The notes below the pieces were generated by a model, which worked only from the letters and a program-made list of their open reading frames with translations, was not told the origin of the DNA and ran no database searches. 47,269 bases of DNA from Rhodocollybia butyracea (Eukaryota; Basidiomycota; Agaricomycetes; Agaricales; Omphalotaceae): assembly GCA_015501585.1 (NCBI GenBank), contig JADNRY010000457.1, forward strand, positions 1-47,269, in the 5' to 3' direction. A program made the position numbers and the translations under genes. Shown here piece after piece: positions 22,727 to 35,381 of this stretch (position 1 is the stretch's first letter; every line of letters starts with the position of its first letter).

Positions 22727-24690
22727 TCACCTACCCTCGCTCCACTCATCAACTCGCCTAGTTCTCGGACAGCCCTGACTTGGAGGGGCCGAAAACTGCG
22801 TTTCAACAAACACCTTTTCCACACCGTCAATGCGATTGTCGAACGCGGAGTAGAGTTTTGCGATATCGTCGATTGGGACTCTGTGGGTTATCATGCTAGG
22901 AAAGTATATACATAAGTATTCATAAGCATCGACATCGAGCGCATAAGGGATAGATATGAAGGTATGGATGGGTGGCTGAAAGGAACGTACAATGTAGGGT
23001 CAAATTTCCCTGGGATGATATAGTCTTGCAAAATCTCTTTCCAATATTTCAATACAGGCGCTTGACCATTTCCGATAAGGCTGTAAGAAGGTGGTCAGTG
23101 AGGCAATGATAAGGGAAAGGGTTACAGGGTTCGACCCGGTTTAAGGAAGGATTAGGAGAAAATAGACATAGCGAACAAAACTTAAACAGTCTGACACACT
23201 TACCGAACGCCTTTCTCCATCAACGCCCCCACATTCACACCATTCGCATATCCCGCATACGCTGCAATAATCCCACAGCTTCCCATCTTGCGCACAGAAA
23301 CTATCATCTCGTTTATAGTTTCAGGCACATCGGTTTCTAACATCAGAGTTTTTTGGACTTTGTGGACTAGGGATTTTGGTTCGTGGAAAGTACCTAGGAA
23401 GGAGAGATGTTAGTGGTTCAGTAGTGCATTAGTAGTAGTATATAGGTAGGTAGTGGGTTAAGTAGTGTCACCTAAAACTCACCACAATCAAGCGCTACAT
23501 CCAACCCTCTCGGGCAGATTTCGTAAATCCGCTTCGGAATATCTTTGTACTGGCTAAAATCGATAGTCTCGACACCAGACTTGCTTTCGGCGAAATGCAG
23601 CCGAGAAGGAATTTGGTCTATACCGATGACGCGGGAGGCTCCTTTAAGGAGTGCCCATCGGGCAGCACATTGGCCTATGGGGCCGAGACCCTGTGTATAG
23701 GAACACACAAGTCGAGTAAGTAATGCAACAAGAGTCGAATCGGCGACGTACTTACCCAGATACCTACTACATCTCCTACTTTGACACCAGTATCAACGAC
23801 AGTGTGGTAGCTAGTTGGCAGCACGTCTGAGAGGTAGATGGCTTTTTCGTCGGGGACGCTATCTGGGATCGGGAGGAGGTTGACTTCGCCGATTGGGACG
23901 CGGACGTATTCGGCTTGGCCGCCGGGGAAGCCACCGGTGAAGTGGGAGTAGCCGAAAAAACCTGCATCGCGTTGGCCGTACATGTAATTTTGGAGTCTGG
24001 AGCGAAAGCGAAAAAAAAAGGGTTATTTAACATAGGGTTTTATGTATATTATGTATAGTAAGACCAAACACGCACGATGAGCTGTTCGTTCGATCACAGA
24101 ATGAAGACAGGTTTTGCTTGCAGTATTCGCATTTTCCACAGGCGATTTGGAAAGAGGAGACGACTCGTTGACCGGGTTTGAGGTTCTTGACGTTGGGCCC
24201 GACTTTAAATACTTTTCCCATGAACTTTAACATCGCATCACGGTTAGTGTATCCGTATATCTCAGCACATATACAACGCGTTACCTCGTGTCCCAGTATA
24301 TCGCCCTTCTGCAAGGCCATAATCTCGCCATGGTATCTAGTAATCCACGTAAGTAGATGTGTAGAGAATACTTGTCAAAGAATACTGTCACTTACAGATG
24401 TAGATCCGAACCACATATCGTGGTCCCAGTCACCTGCAGAATAACATCGTCCGGCTCGGTTATATCTGGGATAGGCGCATCGATGACTCTGACATCCCCC
24501 GCGCCGAACCAGGTTAATGCCTTCATCGTGGGGTCCCCTTCGACATGGTTGTATTCAGGGTGGATATCGGTTGGGATAGTGCCTAATTGCTGGGTGATGA
24601 AGGAAAACAATAAATTTCTTTCTTTGTTCAGTGAGAGTCGGGGCTCGAAGACATACGTACATCTTGGAATTTGTTCGCTATTGCTTGCAT
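22727..24690 (-). CDS. Zinc-dependent alcohol dehydrogenase, formaldehyde-dehydrogenase-like
   Basis: This is a medium-chain dehydrogenase/reductase that oxidises an alcohol or hydroxymethyl adduct with NAD(P); the exact substrate is unknown. Nine exons (24690-24661, 24589-24396, 24336-24285, 24224-24076, 23996-23756, 23690-23483, 23393-23204, 23080-22991, 22895-22727) keep phase and give 440 residues. Catalytic zinc ligands are visible in TICGSDLH (Cys69) and GHE (His91, Glu92). The structural zinc lobe is CGKCEYCKQNLSSFC (Cys121, 124, 127, 135). The nucleotide loop GLGPIGQ starts at 223. The C-terminal part with MITHRVPIDDIAKLYSAFD fits the FDH-like branch, whose members carry an insertion after the structural lobe. 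TTATATAAAG about 60 bp upstream (near 24743) is a likely TATA box. No signal peptide, so probably cytosolic. Confidence 0.92.
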
Positions 24691-24737
24691 GATGTTTTAG
24701 GATTCAAAAATGGCTTGGATTGAGGTTTAGTTGTGCC

Positions 24738-24750
24738 CGTTTTATATAAA
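24738..24750 (-). promoter_or_regulatory. TATA-like element of the dehydrogenase
   Basis: On the minus strand the sequence CTTTATATAAAA lies about 50-60 bp upstream of the ATG at 24690. No other core signal was identified. Confidence 0.45.
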
Positions 24751-24940
24751 GATAATTCGATGATGCTGCGTATGACGCCGATGGATATGTTTTGATGACG
24801 TCCAGACTCACTGAGAAGTAAATACTATACTCAGCCAGAGTCCAGAACGAAGGTCATATAAGCATAGCTATCTATGTACAATAGGAGAGGAAGCAAGTGT
24901 TAGCCAATTGTGGTATGGGAGGACATCGCAGCCCTTACTT

Positions 24941-26510
24941 TTATGTCTTCCTTAAACTAGAAAGAGCAAGAGAATAAGCATCAGGGATTCGGTTATGATG
25001 CGGGTTCTGTTCTGCTGGCACAAAGAATGAATGATCAATGCTAAGGCAGACGATGGTACGCACCTTTATTAGATAGACTACGGTGCTCTGCATACCGACA
25101 AAGAGCGCCCCGGATGAATTTCTCTGTACATTCACGAACTTCAAGATTTAAATCAAATCCGACGTACTGCTCAGCGAATGATAGATCTGGTGCTGCCCAC
25201 GGAGAAGATAGTTTGCCATCACTGCCTTGGACCGTGATAGGAGTCTGTAATAAGTACCGGTCAGAAATTTCAGGAATGAATGAAGCAGAAAGAAGAACAC
25301 ACAAGGCCGTGCACCGTATGTCGTTGAAGGATGGCAGGAAACGCCTTTGCAATCACAGTATAGCAGCCAACACACATCAATTTCGAGATACCAATCACCC
25401 AGTAGGGCTGTTCCTTCTTCATCAATGCAGCTTCAAGAAGCCTCTGGAAGACATTAAGCTCTGCATGCAAGGAGACTTTGACCTCTTTTGTCGTCTCAAA
25501 GGAGGAGACTAGACCGGGAGTTCCCAATTTCAACGAATTATGAGGATAGATCGTTATTGACCGTTCGCGGAGTGGGCAGCACTCGATCTCTACTGGGTTT
25601 GTGAAAATTTTGACAAAGCTCGGCGAGACTGCAAGCCGTAGGAGGCGACGGGTATGGATTTCAATTGCTAGAAGTCTGTAGATGAATCGGGTCATGGAAA
25701 ACCCTTGTAAAAGGGTCAGGTATAAGTAATAGTAATTGTGAGGAGTGAAAAACAAGACGAACCACGCCGTAAAGTGCCATCTGCATTGATATCTGTATCA
25801 TCCTCAAGCTCAGCTAATCGAGTGAGAGCATCCTCGTCACCAGGATCGATCATTTTAAGCATTTCGGTAATGAGCGGTGTCGCCGAACTTCTACGAATGA
25901 CTGTGTCAAGCTCTGAAAGGCACTTGTAGAGCATTGGCAAGATCCATTCTTTCTGTGTGTCGTCGTATAAATGAGCGATTCCATCAATCGCATCCAAATT
26001 GTTGACGATCGTCTGGAACATTTCCGCCTTATCGTCCCCGTCACCCAGATCTTCCTTGATTCTAGCAACTCGTTTTGTCCATGGTGTGCCGCGTTTCGTA
26101 AGACTATGGAGGAACTTTGGGAAAGAGTGTTTGAGAACTATAGCTCCAAAGTCATTCTTTTGGGATTCGGTAGTAGCGTCTTCGAGGGGAGGCGTATTTT
26201 CGAGGGCAGATTGACTGGCGGTAGCGATCTGGGAGAGTTTGGATAGCAACTTTTCGAGGTGGTTCTTCGTCTTCTCTGGCACTCCGTTATTCTCGGCGAC
26301 ATAGATTTTCAAGGAATCTCCGGTGAGGCGTAATGCCACGGCGTAAACGTCTGATTGAGGATCATGAACGCAGAGAGTGGCTAAGGCGTTAGCCACTTCC
26401 AAGATTGGTTTATCAAAATCCCTTACAACAGGTGTATCTCTCGGTAGAGCGATAGTACCACCATGATCTTCAGAAAGATGACAATAGCTTTCCAGCAATG
26501 GAGCAGACAT
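24941..26510 (-). CDS. OTT_1508-like deaminase-fold protein
   Basis: Four exons (26510-25763, 25703-25315, 25244-25064, 25014-24941) join in phase to 463 residues. The first 250 residues are helical and uncharacterised. The second half carries the deaminase pattern: a zinc-binding His plus catalytic Glu in LHAE (His329, Glu331), then SKLMCVGC (Cys360 and Cys363) as the two cysteine ligands. This HAE...CxxC arrangement in a fungal protein of this length fits the OTT_1508-like deaminase family (Pfam name from memory). Many basidiomycetes carry expanded sets of these. The substrate is not known from sequence; the family is thought to act on nucleic acid or nucleotide bases. No signal peptide or membrane segment. 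The start is the ATG at 26510, 76 bp from a tRNA gene on the other strand. Confidence 0.8.
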
Positions 26511-26586
26511 AGATAGGCTCGGCGTCGATTTAGATAGGATTTTGGGCTTTGGTCGATGTATTAAGACAGGAATGAAGTCTAACGAC

Positions 26587-26672
26587 GGTCTCGTGGCCTA
26601 ATGGCAAGGCGCTAGTTTCCGGTGCAGAGTTATACTAGCTAGAGATTGTGGGTTCGATCCCCACCGAGATCG
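26587..26672 (+). tRNA. tRNA-Arg (CCG anticodon) with a 14-nt intron
   Basis: The acceptor stem GGTCTCG (26587-26593) pairs with CGAGATC (26665-26671); the discriminator is G26672. The D arm is GCCT/AGGC. The anticodon stem CTAGT (26612-26616) pairs with GCTAG (26638-26642), and the anticodon is CCG at 26619-26621. The intron 26623-26636 sits after position 37 as in eukaryotic nuclear tRNAs. The variable loop is AGATT and the T arm GTGGG-TTCGATC-CCCAC. The internal B box GGTTCGATCC is standard. It reads the rare Arg codon CGG. Confidence 0.95.
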
Positions 26673-26700
26673 CTAGCCACTCTGAGTATTAAGGCGTTAA

Positions 26701-26706
26701 TTTTTT
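26701..26706 (+). terminator. Pol III oligo-T terminator of the tRNA
   Basis: A run of six T residues lies 28 bp downstream of the mature tRNA end, the usual RNA polymerase III stop signal. Confidence 0.75.
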
Positions 26707-26775
26707 CCAAGCGCTTACCGTCAATAGGCGCCTGTGCTCCGCCGCGGTCCGGCCAAAAAAATCCTTTCTTATCGA

Positions 26776-28576
26776 ATGCCAGTACCGGACCTGCCTGGAA
26801 ATGTCATTCCAAAGCACTCACCTGAAGAACACTGGTTGAAGCGTTCTGTTGCAGGTCTGTGCCAGCTCGAAAACGAAAGGTACGCTTCCCTGCCAAAAAC
26901 AACTGGGCAGCATTTTACAATCTTCTAGATTTCCTGGATCGCAGCCCGTCAGTTTTGGCACAAGAGATTTGCTAAAGCTCGAAGGCCAAGAGTGAGCATT
27001 ATTTGACACGTTGGATCTTTCTAATCCGTTTATAACAGCTTCTGGGTTTGTGAAAAATCTGACGGAATACGCGTTCTATTATTGATTCTATTCGACGATG
27101 CTGGCCAGAGAGTTTTTCTGGTGCGTAATCCGCCCAGCTCTAACACCATTAAACTGACCAGCTGCCCTTGTAGATCGATCGTCACAATACGTATCGTGAA
27201 CTGGTTGGCCTCTTCTTTCCTCACCATGAAAACCCTATGATTCCACTCAGAAATACCATCGTCGATTGTGAGCTGGTTATCGATATCGATCCGAGGACAC
27301 GACGGGTGAGGTCTCCAACCCAGAATTCCTTGAACGGCCTCGTTTTTTTAAACTCTCCGCCTTTCAGGAAACTCCCCGTCTACTGGTTTTCGATTGCCTC
27401 GTGGTGGACAACCAGAATGTAATGTCTCGTACGCTAGATAAGCGTTATGGGGTCAGTTCTTCCTCCCTTCTACGATAAGCACCCCCGTTACCCGTTACTC
27501 ATGCTTCCAAAGAGATTAAACGAGTGGTTTTACAAGCCGTATGCAAAGATGATACGTGATCATCCGCATGTTGCATCCTCACATCCCTTCCAGTACGTTC
27601 TTTTGATGTACCCGTCTTCTCTCTCTCAAGCAGCACCACAGTATCAAAGTCAAGGAAATCCGCTCTGCGTATAATGTAGAGCAGGTATTCTTAATGGACA
27701 TACCCGCCCTCCACCACGAAACCGACGGGCTCATCTACACCTGCGTCACCACACCCTACAGCCCCGGTACCGATTCCAACATGTAAGCGGCTCTTAATCC
27801 CCGCTTACTCCGTAGCTCTGACTCTTTTCTCGACAGCATAAAATGGAAGCCTCCATCGGAGAATTCAATCGATTTCAAACTCGTCCTTCGCTTCCCTCCT
27901 CTCTTTTCCAACCCTTCCCAGCCGGACTTTAGCGCAAAACCCGTTTTTCTACTACACGTCTGGTGCGGAGATCAGAATGGAGTCCCTCGGTACGAACAGT
28001 ACGACGAGATGTACGTGGATGACAATGAATGGGAAAGGCAAGTTGCGGGTCCCCTCCATTCACCTTGTCGTTGTTTCCTCATACAATATGAGCAGAATGA
28101 AAGCTTCGGGAGAGCAATACGACGATCGAATAGTGGAAGTTCATTGGGATGCCGCCGTCAAGGGCTGGCGGATGATGCGTTTTCGCGACGACAAGCCCAA
28201 CGGGAATCATAAAGGTGTCGTCGAGAATATAATCTCAAGTATCGCTGATGGGGTCGAAAAGGACACCGTGAGTTGGATGATTCAGTTTTTCAAATAGTAA
28301 TACTCGGTTTTCTCAAATGGTACCCTCTAGCTTTTGTCGCGTTCGAATCACATCCGTACGGCATGGAAGGCTCGCCAAGGAGCTGCGCAGAACCAAGCGC
28401 CGCCGGTTGCACCCCCACCATCACGACCTCCTCCTTCAGGCCCTCCCGCGGCGTCATCTGCCATCTCCCGACCCTCGCAGCCAATTCCCCAAGTCGAATG
28501 GCGCTACGGACCCTTGCAATCCTCTAAATGGAGCAAGGTGGCTGGTCCGCGCGTCATATTTGGTTTGGAGCGATAA
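26776..28576 (+). CDS. mRNA-capping enzyme, GTP-RNA guanylyltransferase subunit
   Basis: This nuclear enzyme transfers GMP to the 5' diphosphate end of nascent mRNA via a lysine-GMP intermediate, after a separate RNA triphosphatase in fungi. Ten exons (26776-26879, 26929-26991, 27039-27120, 27174-27305, 27368-27451, 27513-27592, 27642-27782, 27837-28037, 28096-28267, 28331-28576) give 434 residues, the usual fungal size. Motif I is EKSDGIR with nucleotidyl Lys62. Motif III reads DCEL (114-117), where the family has DGEL. Motif IV is TDGLIYTC (about 209-216). Motif V is IKWKPP (Lys231, Lys233). The C-terminal OB-fold region includes YDDRIVEV and WRMMRFRDDKPN. The tail is Pro-rich and ends VAGPRVIFGLER. 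Intron 8 (28038-28095) starts with GC instead of GT. It diverges from the deaminase gene with the tRNA-Arg between them. Confidence 0.95.
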
Positions 28577-29399
28577 GAAAGCACCCCGGGGTCCGTTCTT
28601 CCGAACCCACAGGCAGTGTGAAATCACGCCCGTGCGCGGGGTGCCTCTGTAAGTCCAGGATCAATTCTAGCCGGCTACGCTTGGCTGCACATGGAGATCC
28701 TACCACATCATTCAATAGCTTTACAAGGCTTGGAGCCTTTGCGCGCTACCCCTCTGTAATATTACAATTTCATTTCCGAGCCAGGCAGAGCGTATTGATT
28801 CGTATAACAACATTTAGGTTACTTGGTACAAATTCGTGACAGATCGTGAGCGCGATGAAAAGCAAAACACAAATTTTTGAAAAGAACAGTAGGACAAATG
28901 GAGCGATGAATGCATGTCTAGTCGTTACATTGATGGAAAACAAGGTGGAGAAAAAGTTATGCGGGCTTGTCACTGCTATGTAGATAATTTTTGAAGGACG
29001 TATGAAATGAAGATACGTGGAAGGGGCTAGATATGTATATGTCGTGAAAGAAATTGCATTAGCTGTCCAGATGAAGTTTTGTATAAATGTGAATGATAAA
29101 TCAGAATAGATGAATGAGATATTGGTGGAGACAGCTAATGACCCAATGAAAATGACGGCTTCAAGTGTCGTGGAGATATCGTGTAACAATGCAAAAGAGG
29201 CGGGAATGTGGAGATTGCGACAAGTTTTTGAACAGGGGAATAAATGCAGTGCAGTGGGATGGAAGACGACGAGAAAATTGTACACCGGGACGCGATGGAG
29301 TGAGTATCAAGAAAAGAAAGGACAAAACACGGGTGTTTTTTTGGTTGGAGCCGCTCGTAAAGAGAATTCGTAAATGCCTGGTCGGAGTACCCGAGTTTT
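28577..29399. other. Convergent intergenic region
   Basis: This is the 3' flank of the capping-enzyme gene and of the Ser-rich hypothetical gene. A minus-strand 171-codon frame at 28770-29285 is hydrophobic and low in complexity, with no family signal, and probably arises by chance from AT-rich antisense sequence. Confidence 0.4.
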
Positions 29400-30088
29400 T
29401 CAGTTGCAGATTTCCGGCGAATGGGAAAGGGAAGATACGGCGAATACGGGATAATCGAAATCTCTTTGAACGTCACTGTTGCTTTGGTTCACGAATGAAC
29501 GAGAACGAGAAAGCAACGTGAAAGCAAAAGCTTGCTCGTTGGAGTGGGCTGGAGGCAAGCTTGCATCCGATGGACCCAGGCTCACGTATTGCAGTCCTAA
29601 TCGGAGTCCTTCCATAGGACCGTCCGAGGACTCTGGTGTAGACTCGAGTGAAGAAGTAGAAGATTCAAGACGATGCCCGCGACGAGGAGGAGTCTGAGGA
29701 ATAACAGTCAAAACTTCAGGCAAGAACTGGGAACGTGATCAGCAAAAAAAAATCGATAGAAAAAAGAAAAAAGAGCGCATACCTCGGAGAAACCTGGCCA
29801 GGCAGGCGAAACTAACCCCTCCAAGAGATTCTCTGGCGTCCTAGGCGAAGAAGGCTCGCTGGAATCCTCTTCAGCTTCTACAGCTTCTAGGTCACGCTGA
29901 CCCTCGCTGACCCTCCACCATTCAATGTCAGCTAAAACTCTTCTGGTCGCAGTTTCTGAACCAGATGAACGCCGGTGACTATGACCTGGCCTTGTCGCTG
30001 GACCGCTGTTCGAAGACGACAATGTCGGGTAAGGAGAAGACCGGGCATGGACGACTGGCGAAGAGACAGAGCGACGAAGAGAAGGCAT
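29400..30088 (-). CDS. Conserved basidiomycete Ser-rich hypothetical protein
   Basis: Two exons (30088-29783 and 29726-29400) with a clean GTATGC...CCCAG intron give 210 residues. It starts MPSLRRSVSSPVV, then a Ser/Arg-rich stretch, the block ATRRVLADIEWWRV, an acidic Ser/Pro region, and after the intron a Thr/Pro/Arg block followed by HRLESSTSSLESTPESS and MEGLRLGL. I recognise this pattern as a small disordered protein seen in other Agaricomycetes, with no known function. No signal peptide or membrane helix. The many SP and RRxS sites suggest a phosphorylation target, which is inference. Confidence 0.75.
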
Positions 30089-33000
30089 CTAGAAGACCTG
30101 AAAAAGCAACCGCCTAACGCAGTGCTGGAAGAACAAAGTGGCAGGAGGGAAAGGGTCTGGGAATTTCACTTCTTTACCAAATTATTTATACTACGGCTGA
30201 TCATGTTTTGTACTAAATTCTCTCAAAGCGCCCATCAGCCTCTTCGAATTCGTACTTGATAACTATAGCGACAATCTCTCTACTCGCCTTGTTCTGCATC
30301 TAACTACAAAGTTATTTCTACAAAGTTATTATTACTATATACTTAGTAACTTACCGCCGTTTCCTTGTACTAAGAAGGTTAATTTCAGTACGTCCGCCCA
30401 GACAAGGACAAATCTTCAGGCCGAATCAGAGTCTCCGAGTCTCCATATTCTCTTGGGCGTTTCATGATTCCTGTGTTATTCTATGAACATATATGTATAT
30501 TGAGTGGCGTTCCTTGGGCCTCATGGCATCACTTTCACTCTCACCGGCCCACCGCAGCCCACCGCTCGCGCCCCTCTAGCATTGGACCGTTCTAAATCGC
30601 GTCCCTTGTCTTCGAATTCACTACTACAAACGTTTTTCGACGTAATAACACGTAAAAACGCGTCGAATTCCTTTCTACCGACGCGCTCAGGATACCTTTC
30701 TTCCAATCAGTGAATGATCCGGAAGGTCCAACCTACTGGCACTGCACCCACGATTTGATATTCGCTCTGCACACAATCAAGTATTTATAGTGAGATACAG
30801 GGAGCTGAACTTCATGAGCATCTTATACTTATCACTGAAATCTCCGATTTTCGAGATATCTCCTTCCGCTTGTCAATCCCAAAAGTCCAAGTAGCTTGCC
30901 TGATTGATATTCCGCGGCAATGTAGACGAGATAGTTGCGGATCGATTGAAAATTGATTGCATGTACAGGTGGTCCCTGGAGAATATACACGTCAAATCCA
31001 CTCTCAAATCCTCTAACAGAAATCCGACGTTCAACTGTAATTCGAAAGAAGCTCTCCTATCTGGCTCTATGCTCCTCGGGATGACTTTACATTCTTGAAC
31101 CTAGGCCTAAGCACCAAGCGAAGAAACACAGCTTTTGCAAGGATGACTTCCCGTCCGAAATAACGCGTCATTATTCACAACAGAAAATGGATTGGAGCAC
31201 ACCATAGAAATTATTGCATATTAGATGACGCTAACAAAGAACTCACTTTGGCTACATTCTGATGATGTGTATTTTACCTGTCTTTTAGTGGTTCGGTACC
31301 ATGTTGGGCCGTGATGATATCGCACAAACTGTAGTTGTGCCTTTCTCTTCGTTAGATGCAACAGTGACGGCTGTGTGTTCCTTGCATACGCGACAATCTT
31401 GATCGTCGATGGATTGTTTCTTGTTATGTACTGCTAGAAATACGATATACATTAGAAGGTTTGAACGCAGATGGAGAAGCACAGTTGTGGCATGAATGTC
31501 CCAATGATTCATCACGATCACGTAGGTCGTCTGAGCAGCTCACTGCCTCGTACTCACGGAACACTAGTTCAGACTAGTTCCTTTACAAAGAGTTTTAATC
31601 GTTATGAGATGAGCAACGTTAATGAATGCTTACAAGAGCGCCTCTAATGCAATAATAGTCGTTACTAGTCGTTGCCACGAAAAAAAACACACCAGTTTGT
31701 ACTACCTATTATCGTTTGATATCCGTGTCCGAAAGCCTCGCGCTCAAAACGGCTTCCAAAATTCGAATGCGTGAACTTGGAGTGGGATGTATCATTCCGT
31801 CTTATGTGGGCTTCTAATATATGATAAGCGAAGAATCAAATATTTGTTAAAGGAAAGACCGATACGTACTTGAACCCTTAGAAAAAGGGATCTTAACTAT
31901 AGCTCTGTGGGGTTTAGACGACGAGTTTTTCGTACAAGGCTTTAGTCCATGTACGAGTAATTAAATCTGCTCTGTCAATAATGGCTCCCGAAGACACGAT
32001 CACATTTCGGTTGAGAGTTGAGAGTTGCGCGTTGGTTGAGCTGTGTCACTTTAGACGTTTAGAGCCCGTCCTGCCATTAACGGTTAATGATTCTTGTTCC
32101 CCACATTTAAGCTTACGCAGTTCCCAAATTCTTATCCTTTTTCGAAAAGAAAGACGCTCTATCCCCGCAACAAGCACTAATCCAATTGGCAATATCATTG
32201 GCTCTAAGCTGTCAGGCCAACGCTATCAGAGGCGCTAATAGGGAGATAGCGGAGACGTTATTCCTTTGTTCTCTTTAGTGAAAGTATATGATACTCACCT
32301 CGGTCATTGAAATGTTGCATTTGCGGAGGCGAGGGTGAACGTGTATGAAATCAAATAAATAAGTAGTATGTCGAGTTCGGGTAATCGGTGCAATCGATTC
32401 TGATATTCGACGGACGGCTGCCACTGGCAGCACAGCGTGCTCCTAGAATTTTTGAACAAATGTAAGTGGTATGAGGAGTGGCGTATCAGGGGAAGACGTC
32501 ACTGTCTCCTTTAAATATGAGCTTCGAATGTTCCTGGATACGAAAGTGTACCCACATTATATATCTTCAAGGAAATATATAATTGCCCGAGTGAAAGCTT
32601 TGATATTCGGTAGTTCCATCAAGAGGGACAGTTGCACGTGTAGCGACCGGCAAGGATATATGTACCTTCAAGTGCATGAGGAAAGATTTAAAAATATACT
32701 ACAATTCAGCAAGGAATTACATGCTCTCCTTGGAATCAGAGCTTCAAAGCGTTGACCTATGGCACGATTACGATGAATCCGGTCGAAGGAGAGAGAATGG
32801 CACCTTTGTTCTATCCTCCCGCTTTCTGAGATCAATCGTTGCTGTAGTTCGCGAGAAACAATGCATTCATGATGGTGGTCGGAAAGAAAAATGTCACCGT
32901 GATCACATGATTGGATAACACTCGCTTTGACCACGAACCGCCACAGACCGCCACCGTACACCATTCAAAAATCGAAAACGCGACAACCCGACTGCGCTTT

Positions 33001-33104
33001 CATGTATTCTCAGGGTACAACGACAATTATCAGTCTACTTCGAGCTAGTTTGAATGCGTGAGTGAACTGTTAATATGTGGTAACCAGAATACGTGTTTTA
33101 CTTG
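30089..33104. other. 3-kb gene-poor gap
   Basis: No gene could be assembled. Short frames at 30504-30713, 31285-31521, 31981-32238 and 32471-32755 have no family motif and no consistent splice context. The first about 300 bp should hold the promoter of the 29400-30088 gene. The region could contain a rapidly evolving or non-coding transcript; nothing in the sequence shows it directly. Confidence 0.4.
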
Positions 33105-35186
<2,082 letters not shown>

Positions 35187-35381
35187 GGGTGGCAATTGAG
35201 GTCGATGATCCGTACTTATATGTACAACTCCTTTCCATCCGCGCCGACATCCGTGCTCATCTGTGTCAAATGATACTCAATTCGTTCAATGTTTTAGCTT
35301 GTTTGTGACGCCATTTTGCGCCATTCAAAGAAGGATATATGGGTTGGTCTTTCGCACCTTTGTGTGTTTTCTGTTCCCAGA
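35187..35381. promoter_or_regulatory. Bidirectional promoter between sulfatase and transporter
   Basis: Only 195 bp separate the two ATGs. TATA-like words occur facing each way: ACATATAAG on the minus strand near 35218 and GATATATGG on the plus strand near 35333. Shared regulation is likely. Confidence 0.55.

Noticed and set aside
22670..22915. Plus-strand 81-codon ORF
   Set aside because: It is antisense to the last exon of the dehydrogenase, which explains its open frame.
25738..26246. Plus-strand ORFs over the deaminase gene
   Set aside because: Shadows of its first exon; no independent signal.
28770..29285. Minus-strand 171-codon hydrophobic ORF
   Set aside because: Low complexity, no motif, no introns, in a convergent intergenic region; probably chance.
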